A stretch of DNA of 36,148 nucleotides from an uncultured Bacteroidota bacterium. GTDB taxonomy: Bacteria; Bacteroidota; Bacteroidia; Chitinophagales; UBA8649. A model generated the notes under the pieces. It ran no database searches, had not been told where the DNA came from, and saw only the letters and a program-made list of their open reading frames with translations. The DNA lies in contig CAKZQD010000222.1 in NCBI GenBank assembly GCA_937139485.1, positions 1 to 36,148 on the forward strand, read 5' to 3'. Both the position numbers and the translations under genes were made by a program. Shown here piece by piece: positions 22,755-32,391 of the stretch. How positions within the stretch are numbered: position 1 is the stretch's first letter; every line of letters begins with the position of its first letter.

Positions 22755-25127
22755 TTAAAATTCGTGCTGATATTGAACAGTAAAATATCTAGGATTTTCT
22801 ACTATACCAGGTCTTGTAGAATATTCTTCATTAAAAAGATTTTTTACAATAAAAGAAACTTTTGCCTTTTCTTTTATATCATAACGAAGCCTCATATCGA
22901 ATAAAATATAACCATCGTCATCTTTTTTTCTGTATTCTAAAACACCTGGCAATAATTCTTGAGAAGGTGAAATATTTATCATATTACTATTGTACAAACT
23001 TGCTACACCAAATGTTAATCTTTTGTATGTTGCTTCTATATCTGCTTTTACAGAGTGAAGGTTTCTAAAATTCAAAATTTTATCTTTATACTTTATGCTT
23101 TTACTATCTAAATTAATAGGGCTTGTAAATGTATAACCTGCTAAAAAATTTAATGGAATACCAAATAATTCTCCTTGACCAAGTGCTGTAATTTCCCCAC
23201 CAGAAATACGAGCATTTTCAATATTCTGAGCATTAAATTCAAAAATATTATTAGGATTTCCTGAACTTAAAAAATCAATATAATCGTAATATTCGGTAAT
23301 AAAACCTGCTAAATCAAAATATCCTTTCCATTTACCAACTTTTACTGCTTGCTTTACTCCTAATTCTGCACTCCAACCTCTTTCTGGTTTAAGTTCTGGG
23401 TTTGGTACTACCAATACACCTCTTGCTGTAAAAACAAAATATTCATTAATAGTAGGCACTCTAAAACCTTCGCCATAAGATGCTCTTATAAATGTTCCTC
23501 TTACTGGTTCATAGTTTAAACCAATTCTAATAATTGGTTTTACTGGACTATTTACAACGCCATTCTTTTTAAACCAAGAAAAGAATCGAATTTCATTTTG
23601 TGGTACAATAGAATCTACTTGATTATATTCTAATCTTACACCAGCAGAAACTGTTAGTTTATCAAAAAATTTCTTATCAACTTGAGCAAAAGCACCAGCA
23701 TTTGCAGCAAAATAAGTGTCATCTCCAAATGTTTTACCTTTTGTATTTGTGTAAAACCCAGAAATTCCTGTTGTGAAATTTACGCCTAATTCTTTAAAAT
23801 CTCTATAAAATGTATATTCTCCATATACATGATTGGTTATTAGCTCTTCGTAGCCAAAATTTGTATCATAGTTATTATAATAACGCAACTTTACGCTGTG
23901 TTTATTATCTTTTTTATCATAATAATTTACAAAAGGTGTCAGTTCTATTTTTCGTGATAAAAATGAAGTTCTTTGATCAGATTTTGGAACACCCAATGGA
24001 GGATTTGGACTTCCATCTGCATTAAAAGCTACTGGTGTAGCAGAAGGTAAATTTGCTAAACTATCTGCACCACTCCATAAAAAGAAAAATGCGCCATTTT
24101 CCCAAGCAGTATTCCAACCCATTCCTAAGGTAAGTCCTTCTACTTTTTTAGAAATATGTCTTATTTTCCCGTTCAAACGTACTCTTTGCAACTCATTATT
24201 TTTTCTAAAACCTTGATCTGCTCTATAATGCGCACCAAAAACTAGGTCAATATGCTTAAACTTTTGTCTGTGTTCATAAGTTAAATTTCCAAAAGCCGGA
24301 ATATGTTTTTCTTCTTTTTGCCAAGAATCTATATTTTTACTTCTATCATTAAATTTTTTAGTTTTAATTAATTTTGCATTATAACGTTGATAAAAACCAC
24401 CCGAAACTGTTAATCGTCTAAATACTTTATCTTTTTTTGGCCAAGCAGTTCTAAAATTAATTATTCCATTCATAGCAGAAGAACCGTACATAGCAGAAGA
24501 TGCTCCTTTTATTACTTCTACTTGCTGTAAGTTTTCTATTGGTAAATTAGAAAAATTTATAGATCCATTTTCTGCACTCAAAGCTGGCAAATCATCTACT
24601 AAAACCATAACTCTGCTAGATGCTCCAGCTGCAAAACCACTTCCTCCTCTTATGCTTGCGTTTTTTCCTATTTTGGTATATCCAGGTACTTTTGTTAATG
24701 CTTCATCTGCCTGTGCAGCATTGTTTTCAATAATATTTGCAGGCATTACTTCTATAGAAACGGTTTCTTCTCCAAGTTTTTTTTCGTATTTACCGCCTGT
24801 TATTGTTACTATATCTATCTGTGTTTCTTTGGTATTTAAAGTTACATCTAGTTTAAGTACTTGATTTTCAGTAACATTTATCTCACGTATTTCATTGTCC
24901 ATTCCTATATAAGAAAAGAGTACAAAATATTTCCCAGGATCTACTTTTAATGTATAAACACCATCAAAATTAGATTGTGTCGCTATTCCTTTTGATGCAT
25001 CTATAATTACATTACAAGCAAAAAGTGGTTCATTGTTATCATCTATTAAAGTACCTGTAATTGTAGCTTGCTGTGCAAAAACACATACAGATATAAAACT
25101 AATTAATAAAGTAAAAATATTTTTCAT
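22755..25127 (-). CDS. TonB-dependent receptor with CarboxypepD_reg-like N-terminus
   Basis: This is an outer-membrane active transporter driven by TonB. The 790-residue protein has a signal peptide (MKNIFTLLISFISVCVFA, then QQ) and a CarboxypepD_reg-like domain (about 20-105, ATITGTLIDDNNEPLFACNV). The plug follows (about 110-230: EETVSIEVMP, ADEALTKVPGYTKIGKNASIRGGSGF, QQVEVIKGASSAMYGSSAMNGIINFRT). The barrel ends KAKVSFIVKNLFNEEYSTRPG...YQHEF with the terminal Phe. The substrate is not evident; there is no SusD partner, so uptake of iron chelates, cobalamin or peptides is as likely as glycans. The neighbouring upstream gene is a paralogue. Confidence 0.93.
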   Translation of the reverse strand: MKNIFTLLISFISVCVFAQQATITGTLIDDNNEPLFACNVIIDASKGIATQSNFDGVYTLKVDPGKYFVLFSYIGMDNEIREINVTENQVLKLDVTLNTKETQIDIVTITGGKYEKKLGEETVSIEVMPANIIENNAAQADEALTKVPGYTKIGKNASIRGGSGFAAGASSRVMVLVDDLPALSAENGSINFSNLPIENLQQVEVIKGASSAMYGSSAMNGIINFRTAWPKKDKVFRRLTVSGGFYQRYNAKLIKTKKFNDRSKNIDSWQKEEKHIPAFGNLTYEHRQKFKHIDLVFGAHYRADQGFRKNNELQRVRLNGKIRHISKKVEGLTLGMGWNTAWENGAFFFLWSGADSLANLPSATPVAFNADGSPNPPLGVPKSDQRTSFLSRKIELTPFVNYYDKKDNKHSVKLRYYNNYDTNFGYEELITNHVYGEYTFYRDFKELGVNFTTGISGFYTNTKGKTFGDDTYFAANAGAFAQVDKKFFDKLTVSAGVRLEYNQVDSIVPQNEIRFFSWFKKNGVVNSPVKPIIRIGLNYEPVRGTFIRASYGEGFRVPTINEYFVFTARGVLVVPNPELKPERGWSAELGVKQAVKVGKWKGYFDLAGFITEYYDYIDFLSSGNPNNIFEFNAQNIENARISGGEITALGQGELFGIPLNFLAGYTFTSPINLDSKSIKYKDKILNFRNLHSVKADIEATYKRLTFGVASLYNSNMINISPSQELLPGVLEYRKKDDDGYILFDMRLRYDIKEKAKVSFIVKNLFNEEYSTRPGIVENPRYFTVQYQHEF

Positions 25128-25166
25128 TATGCTAAAAATTGGTTTGCTTTTTAAATATTAAGAGCG

Positions 25167-25174
25167 CAAATTTA
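25167..25174 (-). promoter_or_regulatory. Putative -7 promoter element of the 790-residue TonB receptor
   Basis: The minus strand reads TAAATTTG in the 80-nt spacer between the two receptor genes, ending 39 nt before the ATG at 25127. If real, the downstream receptor has its own promoter. Confidence 0.35.
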
Positions 25175-25207
25175 ATAAAATAATACTTCTATAATTTTTT
25201 TGAAAAA

Positions 25208-27820
25208 TTACTTAGTTTTTGGTTTGTGCTTTATACTGTACGAAAACTTAATTTGAACTTTTAATGGATCGCCCATTATTGCTGGTCTAACTGTATAGTT
25301 TGTATTTAGTAAGTTTTTTCCAATTAAAGAAATACTTGCATTATCAGAAAATCTATATGTTACTCTTGCACCAAGCAAAGCATTTCCAACTCTATTTGCT
25401 GTTCTTTCTTCCCAAGATCTTATTCCAGAAAACGCATTTGTACCTATTCCTTCTTCCATTGTTTTATCATCTGGCCCTAGAAATGCATTTGCAGATCCAT
25501 CTTGCAATTCATCTAAAACTATTGGATTTGTAATTTCATCTGTCAAAAATGGACTAGAAAAGAAATAATCTATGTTTTCAAACTTACTTTGAAATTGAAA
25601 ACTTATTCCAAAATCAAACCTTTTATATGTAGACTGTGCATCTAAAGTTAAAACGTGTCTACTTCTATACTTTAAAATATTTTTTTCTGAAGTAGATGTT
25701 CCAGCATAAGTTGTTTTTCTTCCATTTGAAGCTTCTGGTAAAAAACCCGAAATATCAATGTTTGTATATGCGCTATCACCTAGTTGAATAGCTTCGGCAT
25801 ATAAAATTTGCCCTGGCTTTATTTGGTCGCCACTTTTATTATAAAGCGTAATTTGTTCATCCCAATCTAAAGATGTAGGCTGTGTAAAAGTATAACCAAA
25901 CAATATTTGTAATGGGAAATTTCCTATTTTACCTTGACTAGCAAAAGAAAAATCTGCTCCCCAAATTTGTGTATTTCCTACATTTTGAAATGAAAAACCT
26001 AAACCAAATAAATCGTCTGTAGAATCTCCAAACTGACCAAAATTTGCCTCTATCATATTTTGGTATCTAGTAATAAAGAAAGCTGCATCTGCATATCCTT
26101 GCCAATTTTTTACTTTAAAACCTTGTTTTACACCTACTTCGCTATACCAACCTGTTTCTGCTTTTAAATTAGGATTTGGAAATACTTGTATTCCTCCTAA
26201 ATTTAAATTAACAAAAGATTCTGCTATTGAAGGAAAACGATAGCCTTCGCCAAAAGAGGCTCTTATAAATGTTGCCTTTGCTGCTCTAAAATTGGCACCT
26301 CCTCTAAAAAGTGGTCTTATTAATTTATCGTTATTATCTAAAGAAGTTTTTTGAAGTCCATCTACATCAAAGTTTATTGATTTTAAATTGAAATACTCAT
26401 ATCTTGCTCCAAATGTAAGATTCAATCTATCTGCAAATAATTTTTTTTCTAATTGAAAATATGGTGCTAAATTAAAAGAATTAAATTCTCCTGTAAGTGT
26501 ACCATCAGAACCTTTTACAGCACGAACCGTAGAATAACTTCCTACCAAACCAGCTACAATATTAAACTTAATTTTTTTGAAATATCTAGTATATTGTAAT
26601 TCGTTGTAGTAATTTGTAGGTACAGAACCTTGCCCTTGTTCTCCTTTATTTGTAGTATTAAAATATCTAAATTTATAACTAAAACGATTTCCTTTTTTGT
26701 CTCTATAATTTATAAAAGGATCAATTGTCCACCTTAAACTTTGATAATTTGTAGAAGTTCCCGGCATTGGTATTCTTTGTTTGTCATAGTCACCATCCCA
26801 AAGAAAAAAGTTTCTTCCCCAACCGTGAGAAATATTAGTATTGATACCTAAATTTAAACCTTGAACTTTTTTGGGTCTAAATCTAAATTTAAAACCACCT
26901 CTTGCTTGTGAATTTCCAGAACCTTGAAATGTAGATCTTTTTTGATTATACTGTCCGTGTACAACTATATCCAATTGACCTACTTTTCTTTTGTGCAGCA
27001 AACTAGCTCCAGCCTCAAACGGTGTTTGGTTTCCATCTTTCAACCACCAAGCACCTTCATAGTTTATGGGTGAGGCATAAGCACCACCAAAAATACTTAC
27101 TTTAGTTTCTGGTTCTTTTTTGGCGTAACCTGTTCTTACATTTATTACACCATTCAAAGCACCCGAACCGTATATAGAAGAAGCTGCTCCTTTAATTACT
27201 TCAATTTGTTCTACATTTTCCATAGGTATAAAGCCCCACTTTGCATCGCCACCTTCTGCAGATACCATAGGTAAGTCATCATAAAGTACTGCTACTCTAC
27301 TTCCAGCACCATAAGACCAGCCCGAACCACCTCTAATATTTGCTTGCCCTTCTGTAACTGTAACACCAGGTACTTTATTTAAACTTTCTTCTGCATCTAC
27401 TATATTATTGTTTTCTAAAAGATCATTGCTTAGCACTTCTATAGAAACAGTTTCCTCACTCAATTTCTTAGCATATTTAGAAGCCGTAACTACTATTGTA
27501 TTTATAAGTTCTGCTTTTTCATCTAAAGTTACATTTTGAATTGTAGTTTCATTTGCCTTTAGCGTCACAGTAACTATCTTATCTATTTTTCCTATATACC
27601 TATATAGTACAGCATATTTACCTGCTGGTACACTAAGTTCATAATTTCCTTCAAAATCTGTAGCTACCGCCCAGCCTTTAGAAACATCAATAATTACATT
27701 TGCCTGAATAACGCCCTCACCATTTGGCTCTAGTACTTTTCCTTTTAAAGTAGTATTTTGGGCATCAGAAAAAATAAAAAAAGTAAGTGTAAAAAATAAA
27801 AAAAGTAATATGTGTTTCAT
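25208..27820 (-). CDS. TonB-dependent receptor with CarboxypepD_reg-like N-terminus (paralogue of the next gene)
   Basis: The 870-residue protein has a signal peptide (MKHILLFLFFTLTFFIFSDA, then Q), a CarboxypepD_reg-like domain (about 22-110), a plug and a barrel ending NASISLIGKNLLNTNYTVRPAIMGD and IKHKPKTK. The plug (KKLSEETVSIEVL, AEESLNKVPGVTVTEGQANIRGGSGWSYGAGSRV, QIEVIKGAASSIYGSGALNGVINVRTG) aligns block for block with the 790-residue receptor downstream, so the pair arose by duplication. It is longer, with extra loop sequence (a NKSGDQIKPGQILYAEAIQL region). It ends in Lys, not in an aromatic residue. Substrate unknown; no SusD-like gene is present. Confidence 0.93.
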   Translation of the reverse strand: MKHILLFLFFTLTFFIFSDAQNTTLKGKVLEPNGEGVIQANVIIDVSKGWAVATDFEGNYELSVPAGKYAVLYRYIGKIDKIVTVTLKANETTIQNVTLDEKAELINTIVVTASKYAKKLSEETVSIEVLSNDLLENNNIVDAEESLNKVPGVTVTEGQANIRGGSGWSYGAGSRVAVLYDDLPMVSAEGGDAKWGFIPMENVEQIEVIKGAASSIYGSGALNGVINVRTGYAKKEPETKVSIFGGAYASPINYEGAWWLKDGNQTPFEAGASLLHKRKVGQLDIVVHGQYNQKRSTFQGSGNSQARGGFKFRFRPKKVQGLNLGINTNISHGWGRNFFLWDGDYDKQRIPMPGTSTNYQSLRWTIDPFINYRDKKGNRFSYKFRYFNTTNKGEQGQGSVPTNYYNELQYTRYFKKIKFNIVAGLVGSYSTVRAVKGSDGTLTGEFNSFNLAPYFQLEKKLFADRLNLTFGARYEYFNLKSINFDVDGLQKTSLDNNDKLIRPLFRGGANFRAAKATFIRASFGEGYRFPSIAESFVNLNLGGIQVFPNPNLKAETGWYSEVGVKQGFKVKNWQGYADAAFFITRYQNMIEANFGQFGDSTDDLFGLGFSFQNVGNTQIWGADFSFASQGKIGNFPLQILFGYTFTQPTSLDWDEQITLYNKSGDQIKPGQILYAEAIQLGDSAYTNIDISGFLPEASNGRKTTYAGTSTSEKNILKYRSRHVLTLDAQSTYKRFDFGISFQFQSKFENIDYFFSSPFLTDEITNPIVLDELQDGSANAFLGPDDKTMEEGIGTNAFSGIRSWEERTANRVGNALLGARVTYRFSDNASISLIGKNLLNTNYTVRPAIMGDPLKVQIKFSYSIKHKPKTK

Positions 27821-28073
27821 GTTATTTTGGTTTGTTTGAATGCTAAAGTAGAATTATTTTGTTTTACTAAACAAATATTTAGTCAAAAAAATTAACTTTG
27901 ATTAACATTACATAAATAAATTTTAATTCTAATAAATATCATAAATGCCTAATTTCCAATACAATGCATACATTGAATAATACAACAAACAAATATTCAA
28001 GGACTTAGCAAGCAAAAAAAAATCGATTTAAAAAAAAACATGTACATTTACTGCCAAATTAAAACCAACAATT

Positions 28074-30743
28074 ATGAAATTTAGATTTATACTATTAAGC
28101 TTTTTGCTTTTTTCAATTGGAAATTCTTTAAATGCACAATTTATTCCTTTTGATAATTTATGCGCTACTTGCTCACCATCTCCAAGTTCTTTTTCAAATC
28201 AAAGTAGTACTGCTTTAGGAATAGAGCCTTCATTTGCAATAATATCTCAAGGTATAGCTGTAGACTTACCATTAACATATATGATGCCTCAACAATTTGA
28301 AGTAGGTCCTCCAATTTCGCCAATACCTATTACGGCAGATGTGTATTTCATTAACTTAATTAGCATTAATTGGGGAGGTATAGTAGGATTATCTTGTACT
28401 CCTGATGCTTTAACTTACGACCCTGATGTAAATAGATTTGGTTGTATAAATATTTGTGGTACCACAAATTCAGCACCTGGAACTTATGATGTTTCTGTAA
28501 AAGTATATGCTGAAGGTGGTGCTGCCGGTCAAACAGGCGGAGATACTGCTTTAGTTGATTTTCAAGTATTAATTCTTCCTCCTGGAAATCCATATTTCAC
28601 AGCAACTCCTCCTGAATCTTGTCAAGACACAGCAAATATTGATTTAACAGTAAATGAAAATACTTTTGCAAGTTTATACGATTTAAATGTTTATCCAACA
28701 CAGTATGTGTGGAGCTTACCTTATGGAAATTCTGCTAATGGGGCAACACCTCCAAATTTTGATATTTACAGTACTGAAAGTGTAACCCTAACAGCTAATA
28801 GATATGAATATATAGTTACAGAAGTAGCTGTTACAAGTGTAAACGGAAATTGGTGGGCTGGATTATTTGATGATGGTGCTATTTTAGGTGGATCTGATCC
28901 AGATTTAGAATTCTCAATGTCTAATGGTTCTAATAGTACATCAGGTGGAGAAGTAGGGAATAACTTTAGTCCAGTTTGGGACTTAACTTCCAGTCCTTTT
29001 TCATTAACTGACCAAGCTATTTCAATTTCATTTCAAGAAAATGATCTTATAGGCTCTGATAATGGTGGAACTTATACTTTTACTGTTAATGGATCTGGAA
29101 ACTATAATTTTGGTACTTCAACATCAAACATTCAAGGTTATGTAACAATTGGAACACAACTAGTTGATTTTATTGAAACTACTGATACAATTAAAATTAA
29201 CCCTGCTCCATTTGTAACAAATGTTAGCATGTCTGATTCAATATGTCAAGGAGATTCTATTTTACTTTCTGCAAGCGCCAGTTTTACAGATTTTGAATGG
29301 TTTAATGAAAATGGTGTTTTAATTGATACTACCCAAACTATTTTTGTAAAAGATGAAGGTGCATATTATGTTAAAGCAAGAGTTAATTCTTCTGCTTTAT
29401 GTAAAGGAACATCTAACAATTACAATATTTATACTTTTCCAATTTCTACTCCAGTAATTGCAATTTCTTCTACAGGTGGCTTAGAAATAGACAATCCAAA
29501 CGGATACGATATTCAATGGTATAGCAATGGTGTTCCAATTCCTGGAGCAGTTACCGAAGAGTTATTAGATTTATCTAGTGGAAATCCATTTTCTGTAACA
29601 GTTACAAATGCTAACGGATGTACCACTTCAAGTGGTAACTTTACAGGCTGCTTAGGTGGCTACGCTGCTGCACCAAATGGTACAGATGTAGACGGAGATG
29701 TTGCTACTACTTTTGAAGCTATTGGTTTTTCTTATAATAGTCAAACAGAAATTGCATGGTCTGTAACTCCAGTAGCAGATGGTACGATAGCAACTGCAGC
29801 TGATGTAGCTGCTATAAATAATGCTAATGTTTATCAAGGAAATGGAAACCAAATTGATTTACTTTTAGATTGTAACACTTTACAAGGTGAAGGAGCATAT
29901 TACTTAACACCATTTTTAATTGAAGCAGTTGATTTACCAGAATTTCCATTCCCTTATTCAGACAGTACTTGTATACCTTCAATGAGTTTAGATATTAGCT
30001 TTGATTGTGTAAATACTGCTTGGGAAATTGGTAATGCAAGTGTTTTAGATCCTTCTGGAACTCCAATAGATTTACTTTCTTTATCTCCAGTTCCTATTAC
30101 TTATCCTATTCCTTCTACATTAGTTTGTGGAGCTTTAGGAGGAAATATACCAGGTGTCAATTTATTTGACATAGCACCAAATTCTAATCCAAATGGAACT
30201 TGGCAAATTGAAGTTGAAAACTCTGGAACAGTCGCTATGGATGTTACTATACCAGTATTTCAAGTGACTTTATTAGCTTCAGATTGTGGTGATATAAGTA
30301 CGGATATGATTTATGATTATGGCCCTTATAATATTTCTATTGAAGCTGGAGAAACAGAATCAATTTCTATAACGGTACCACCATTGCCTACAAATTATCC
30401 ATCTATAGCATCTTCTTGTTCAGCTTTTGGAACACCTGTAGAAATAGATGTAACAAATTGTGTAAGTGCTATTGAAGATTTAATAGAAATTGAAGCTATA
30501 AACTTATATCCTAATCCAAATAATGGTATATTTACACTTGATTTTGAAATGTATGAATCAAATACAGTTGAAGTGTCTATAATAGATATTAGTGGAAGAC
30601 AAGTATTAAATAGAAATTATGCAAATGTTCACGGACAGTTTTCTGAGAAATTTGATTTAAAGAACAATTTAAATACTGGTTTCTACTTTATGGAAATTAA
30701 AGTTGGAAACTACACAACACAAAAGAAATTTATCGTTAAATAA
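28074..30743 (+). CDS. Large secreted multidomain protein with T9SS sorting domain
   Basis: The 889-residue protein has a signal peptide (MKFRFILLSFLLFSIGNSLN, then AQ) and a C-terminal type A T9SS domain (about 810-889: NLYPNPNNGIFTLDF, then SGRQVL and TGFYFMEIKVGNYTTQKKFIVK). Between them are beta-rich segments: an Asp/Gly-rich C2-like or Ca-binding stretch (about 245-360, LFDDGAILGGSDPDLEF and ENDLIGSDNGGTYTF), Ig-like repeats (about 380-530, each with a Cys pair; SICQGDSILLSASASFTDFEWF) and a region with NPNGTWQIEVENSG (about 700-720) resembling the end of a proprotein-convertase P-domain. No enzyme motif was seen. It is followed by a lipoprotein gene 34 nt downstream. Confidence 0.8.
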   Translation: MKFRFILLSFLLFSIGNSLNAQFIPFDNLCATCSPSPSSFSNQSSTALGIEPSFAIISQGIAVDLPLTYMMPQQFEVGPPISPIPITADVYFINLISINWGGIVGLSCTPDALTYDPDVNRFGCINICGTTNSAPGTYDVSVKVYAEGGAAGQTGGDTALVDFQVLILPPGNPYFTATPPESCQDTANIDLTVNENTFASLYDLNVYPTQYVWSLPYGNSANGATPPNFDIYSTESVTLTANRYEYIVTEVAVTSVNGNWWAGLFDDGAILGGSDPDLEFSMSNGSNSTSGGEVGNNFSPVWDLTSSPFSLTDQAISISFQENDLIGSDNGGTYTFTVNGSGNYNFGTSTSNIQGYVTIGTQLVDFIETTDTIKINPAPFVTNVSMSDSICQGDSILLSASASFTDFEWFNENGVLIDTTQTIFVKDEGAYYVKARVNSSALCKGTSNNYNIYTFPISTPVIAISSTGGLEIDNPNGYDIQWYSNGVPIPGAVTEELLDLSSGNPFSVTVTNANGCTTSSGNFTGCLGGYAAAPNGTDVDGDVATTFEAIGFSYNSQTEIAWSVTPVADGTIATAADVAAINNANVYQGNGNQIDLLLDCNTLQGEGAYYLTPFLIEAVDLPEFPFPYSDSTCIPSMSLDISFDCVNTAWEIGNASVLDPSGTPIDLLSLSPVPITYPIPSTLVCGALGGNIPGVNLFDIAPNSNPNGTWQIEVENSGTVAMDVTIPVFQVTLLASDCGDISTDMIYDYGPYNISIEAGETESISITVPPLPTNYPSIASSCSAFGTPVEIDVTNCVSAIEDLIEIEAINLYPNPNNGIFTLDFEMYESNTVEVSIIDISGRQVLNRNYANVHGQFSEKFDLKNNLNTGFYFMEIKVGNYTTQKKFIVK

Positions 30744-30777
30744 AAAATATTAATTAATCACTAAACAAAAAAGAATT

Positions 30778-31236
30778 ATGAAAAAATTAGTAAGTCCATT
30801 TATTATTGTATTAGCTCTTGTAGTTTCATTGAGTGCATGTAAAAAAGAATCTTGTGAAATGTGTGGAGAATATACTGGTACTATTAGCGGACCAATTAAA
30901 GTATTATTTGCACCAGTTGTAGAAACAGATACAACTTTATCTGGTGTTGAATCTAAAGCATCTATTATTGAAACATCTTATGAAGATTCTGTTTCATTAA
31001 CAGTAGATATTGAAATAGCTGGTACACCAGTTTCTGTAAATGTAAACGCTTATAAAGATACTGAAACAACTTTTTCTGTAACAAATACTATATTTAAGTA
31101 TGGTGGTGCTGTACCAATTTTAGTTAACGGAACAGGAACTGCAGATGGTAAAACTTGTAAAGCTACAATTACTATAGCAGGTGCAGATGGTTCAACTACT
31201 GCAATTGATGGTAAATTAACTTTTACATCTAACTAA
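30778..31236 (+). CDS. Putative lipoprotein, beta-rich, unknown function
   Basis: The 152-residue protein begins MKKLVSPFIIVLALVVSLSAC, a lipoprotein signal with lipobox LSAC (Cys21), followed by KKESCEMCGEYTGTISGPIKV. The rest alternates short strands (SVSLTVDIEIAGTPVSVNVNAY, SVTNTIFKYGG, KTCKATITIAGADGSTTAIDGKLTF), as in small lipocalin-like or calycin-like lipoproteins common in Bacteroidota. The CxxC pair (CEMC) next to the lipid anchor is notable. It follows the large T9SS protein by 34 nt and is closed by a strong terminator, so the two form a unit. The function is unknown. Confidence 0.75.
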   Translation: MKKLVSPFIIVLALVVSLSACKKESCEMCGEYTGTISGPIKVLFAPVVETDTTLSGVESKASIIETSYEDSVSLTVDIEIAGTPVSVNVNAYKDTETTFSVTNTIFKYGGAVPILVNGTGTADGKTCKATITIAGADGSTTAIDGKLTFTSN

Positions 31237-31255
31237 TAACTAGAATATAATTAAC

Positions 31256-31293
31256 AAAAAAAACCTTGGAAAATATTTCCAAGGTTTTTTTTT
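31256..31293. terminator. Bidirectional Rho-independent terminator between the lipoprotein and hldD
   Basis: The arms 31256-31272 and 31276-31292 pair perfectly over 17 bp around the core ACCTTGGAAA/TTTCCAAGGT, with a T run on the plus strand (to 31293) and an A run before the stem that serves as T run on the minus strand. It sits between two convergent genes. Confidence 0.95.
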
Positions 31294-31312
31294 GCTTAAA
31301 TTTTAATATTAA

Positions 31313-32278
31313 CTAATCTAAAAGATATTCTTCAACATAATTTTTAACTCCTTCTTCTAATGAGTTTATCTTTTTATTGAATCCTTGGCTTCTAATTTTT
31401 TCCATTTTGGCTTCAGTGAAATACTGATATTTATCTCGTATGTCTTCTGGTGTTGGAATGTAAGAAATGTTGGGTTTTATATTCATTGCTTCAAAAGTAG
31501 CTAATACAAGATCATTAAAGGTTCTTGCCTTTCCAGTTCCAATATTATAAATCCCATCTTCTATTTTTTTATTTGTTTCAAATGCTTGCTGAAAAAAGCA
31601 ACACATTTCTACTAAATCTTTTACATAAATAAAATCTCTTTTTTGCTCTCCATTTTTAAAATCAATTCTATGAGATTCAAACAATTTCATTTTATTTGTT
31701 TCTTTAATTTGATTATAGGCGTGCATAATTACAGAAGCCATTCTTCCTTTATGCCACTCTCCTTTTCCATATACATTAAAGAATTTTAAACCTACAAACA
31801 TTGGTGGTGTTTTGGTTTGTTGTTGAACCCATAAATCAAAAATTTGTTTTGAATCTCCATAAGGATTAAGTGGTTTCAAATTAGCTATTGGTTTTTTATC
31901 GTCATATCCATTTTCGCCTTCGCCATAAGTAGCTGCAGATGATGCATAAACTAGAGGAATATTATTTTGAGTACAAATATTCCAAATAGATTTTGAATAA
32001 TTAATGTTTAGTTTCTTAAATATTTCTATATCAAACTCTGCTGTATCTGTTCTTGCACCAAGATGATATACAAAACTTACTTCATTTGCATTATTTTGAA
32101 ACCATTCAATAAAATCATTTCTATGGAAAATTTTATCGTATTGAAGACCAATAAGATTTCTATTTTTCTTTTGATTTTCGAGTTCGTCTACCAAAATAAT
32201 ATTTGTAATAGCTTCTTTATTTAATTTTTCTACTAAATTGCTAGCTATAAAACCTCTTGCTCCTGTAATTACTATCAT
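31313..32278 (-). CDS. hldD: ADP-L-glycero-D-manno-heptose 6-epimerase
   Basis: HldD converts ADP-D-glycero-D-manno-heptose to the L-glycero form for lipopolysaccharide core. It is an extended SDR with an N-terminal dinucleotide motif TGARGFIAS (5-13) where most relatives have GFIGS, the family strand VYASSAATYGEGENG, the catalytic YGDSK and FFNVYGKGEWHKGRMASV, which matches the FNVYGPREGHKGSMASV of E. coli HldD. RDFIYVKDLVE and IYNIGTGKARTFNDL follow. The ATG at 32278 (321 residues) is preferred to the upstream codons. No other heptose gene is in the window. Confidence 0.92.
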   Translation of the reverse strand: MIVITGARGFIASNLVEKLNKEAITNIILVDELENQKKNRNLIGLQYDKIFHRNDFIEWFQNNANEVSFVYHLGARTDTAEFDIEIFKKLNINYSKSIWNICTQNNIPLVYASSAATYGEGENGYDDKKPIANLKPLNPYGDSKQIFDLWVQQQTKTPPMFVGLKFFNVYGKGEWHKGRMASVIMHAYNQIKETNKMKLFESHRIDFKNGEQKRDFIYVKDLVEMCCFFQQAFETNKKIEDGIYNIGTGKARTFNDLVLATFEAMNIKPNISYIPTPEDIRDKYQYFTEAKMEKIRSQGFNKKINSLEEGVKNYVEEYLLD

Positions 32279-32299
32279 AGTGTAATATTGTATTTTATA

Positions 32300-32307
32300 C
32301 AAAGGTA
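32300..32307 (-). promoter_or_regulatory. Putative -7 promoter element of hldD
   Basis: The minus strand reads TACCTTTG (TAnnTTTG), ending 21 nt before the ATG at 32278. Confidence 0.45.
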
Positions 32308-32391
32308 AAACTTATGTTTTATAAATACTGTTGTCTTATAAAATTATCTAATTTTGTTGTAAAGTCAACTGGTGCACGCAAAACGTGTCCT

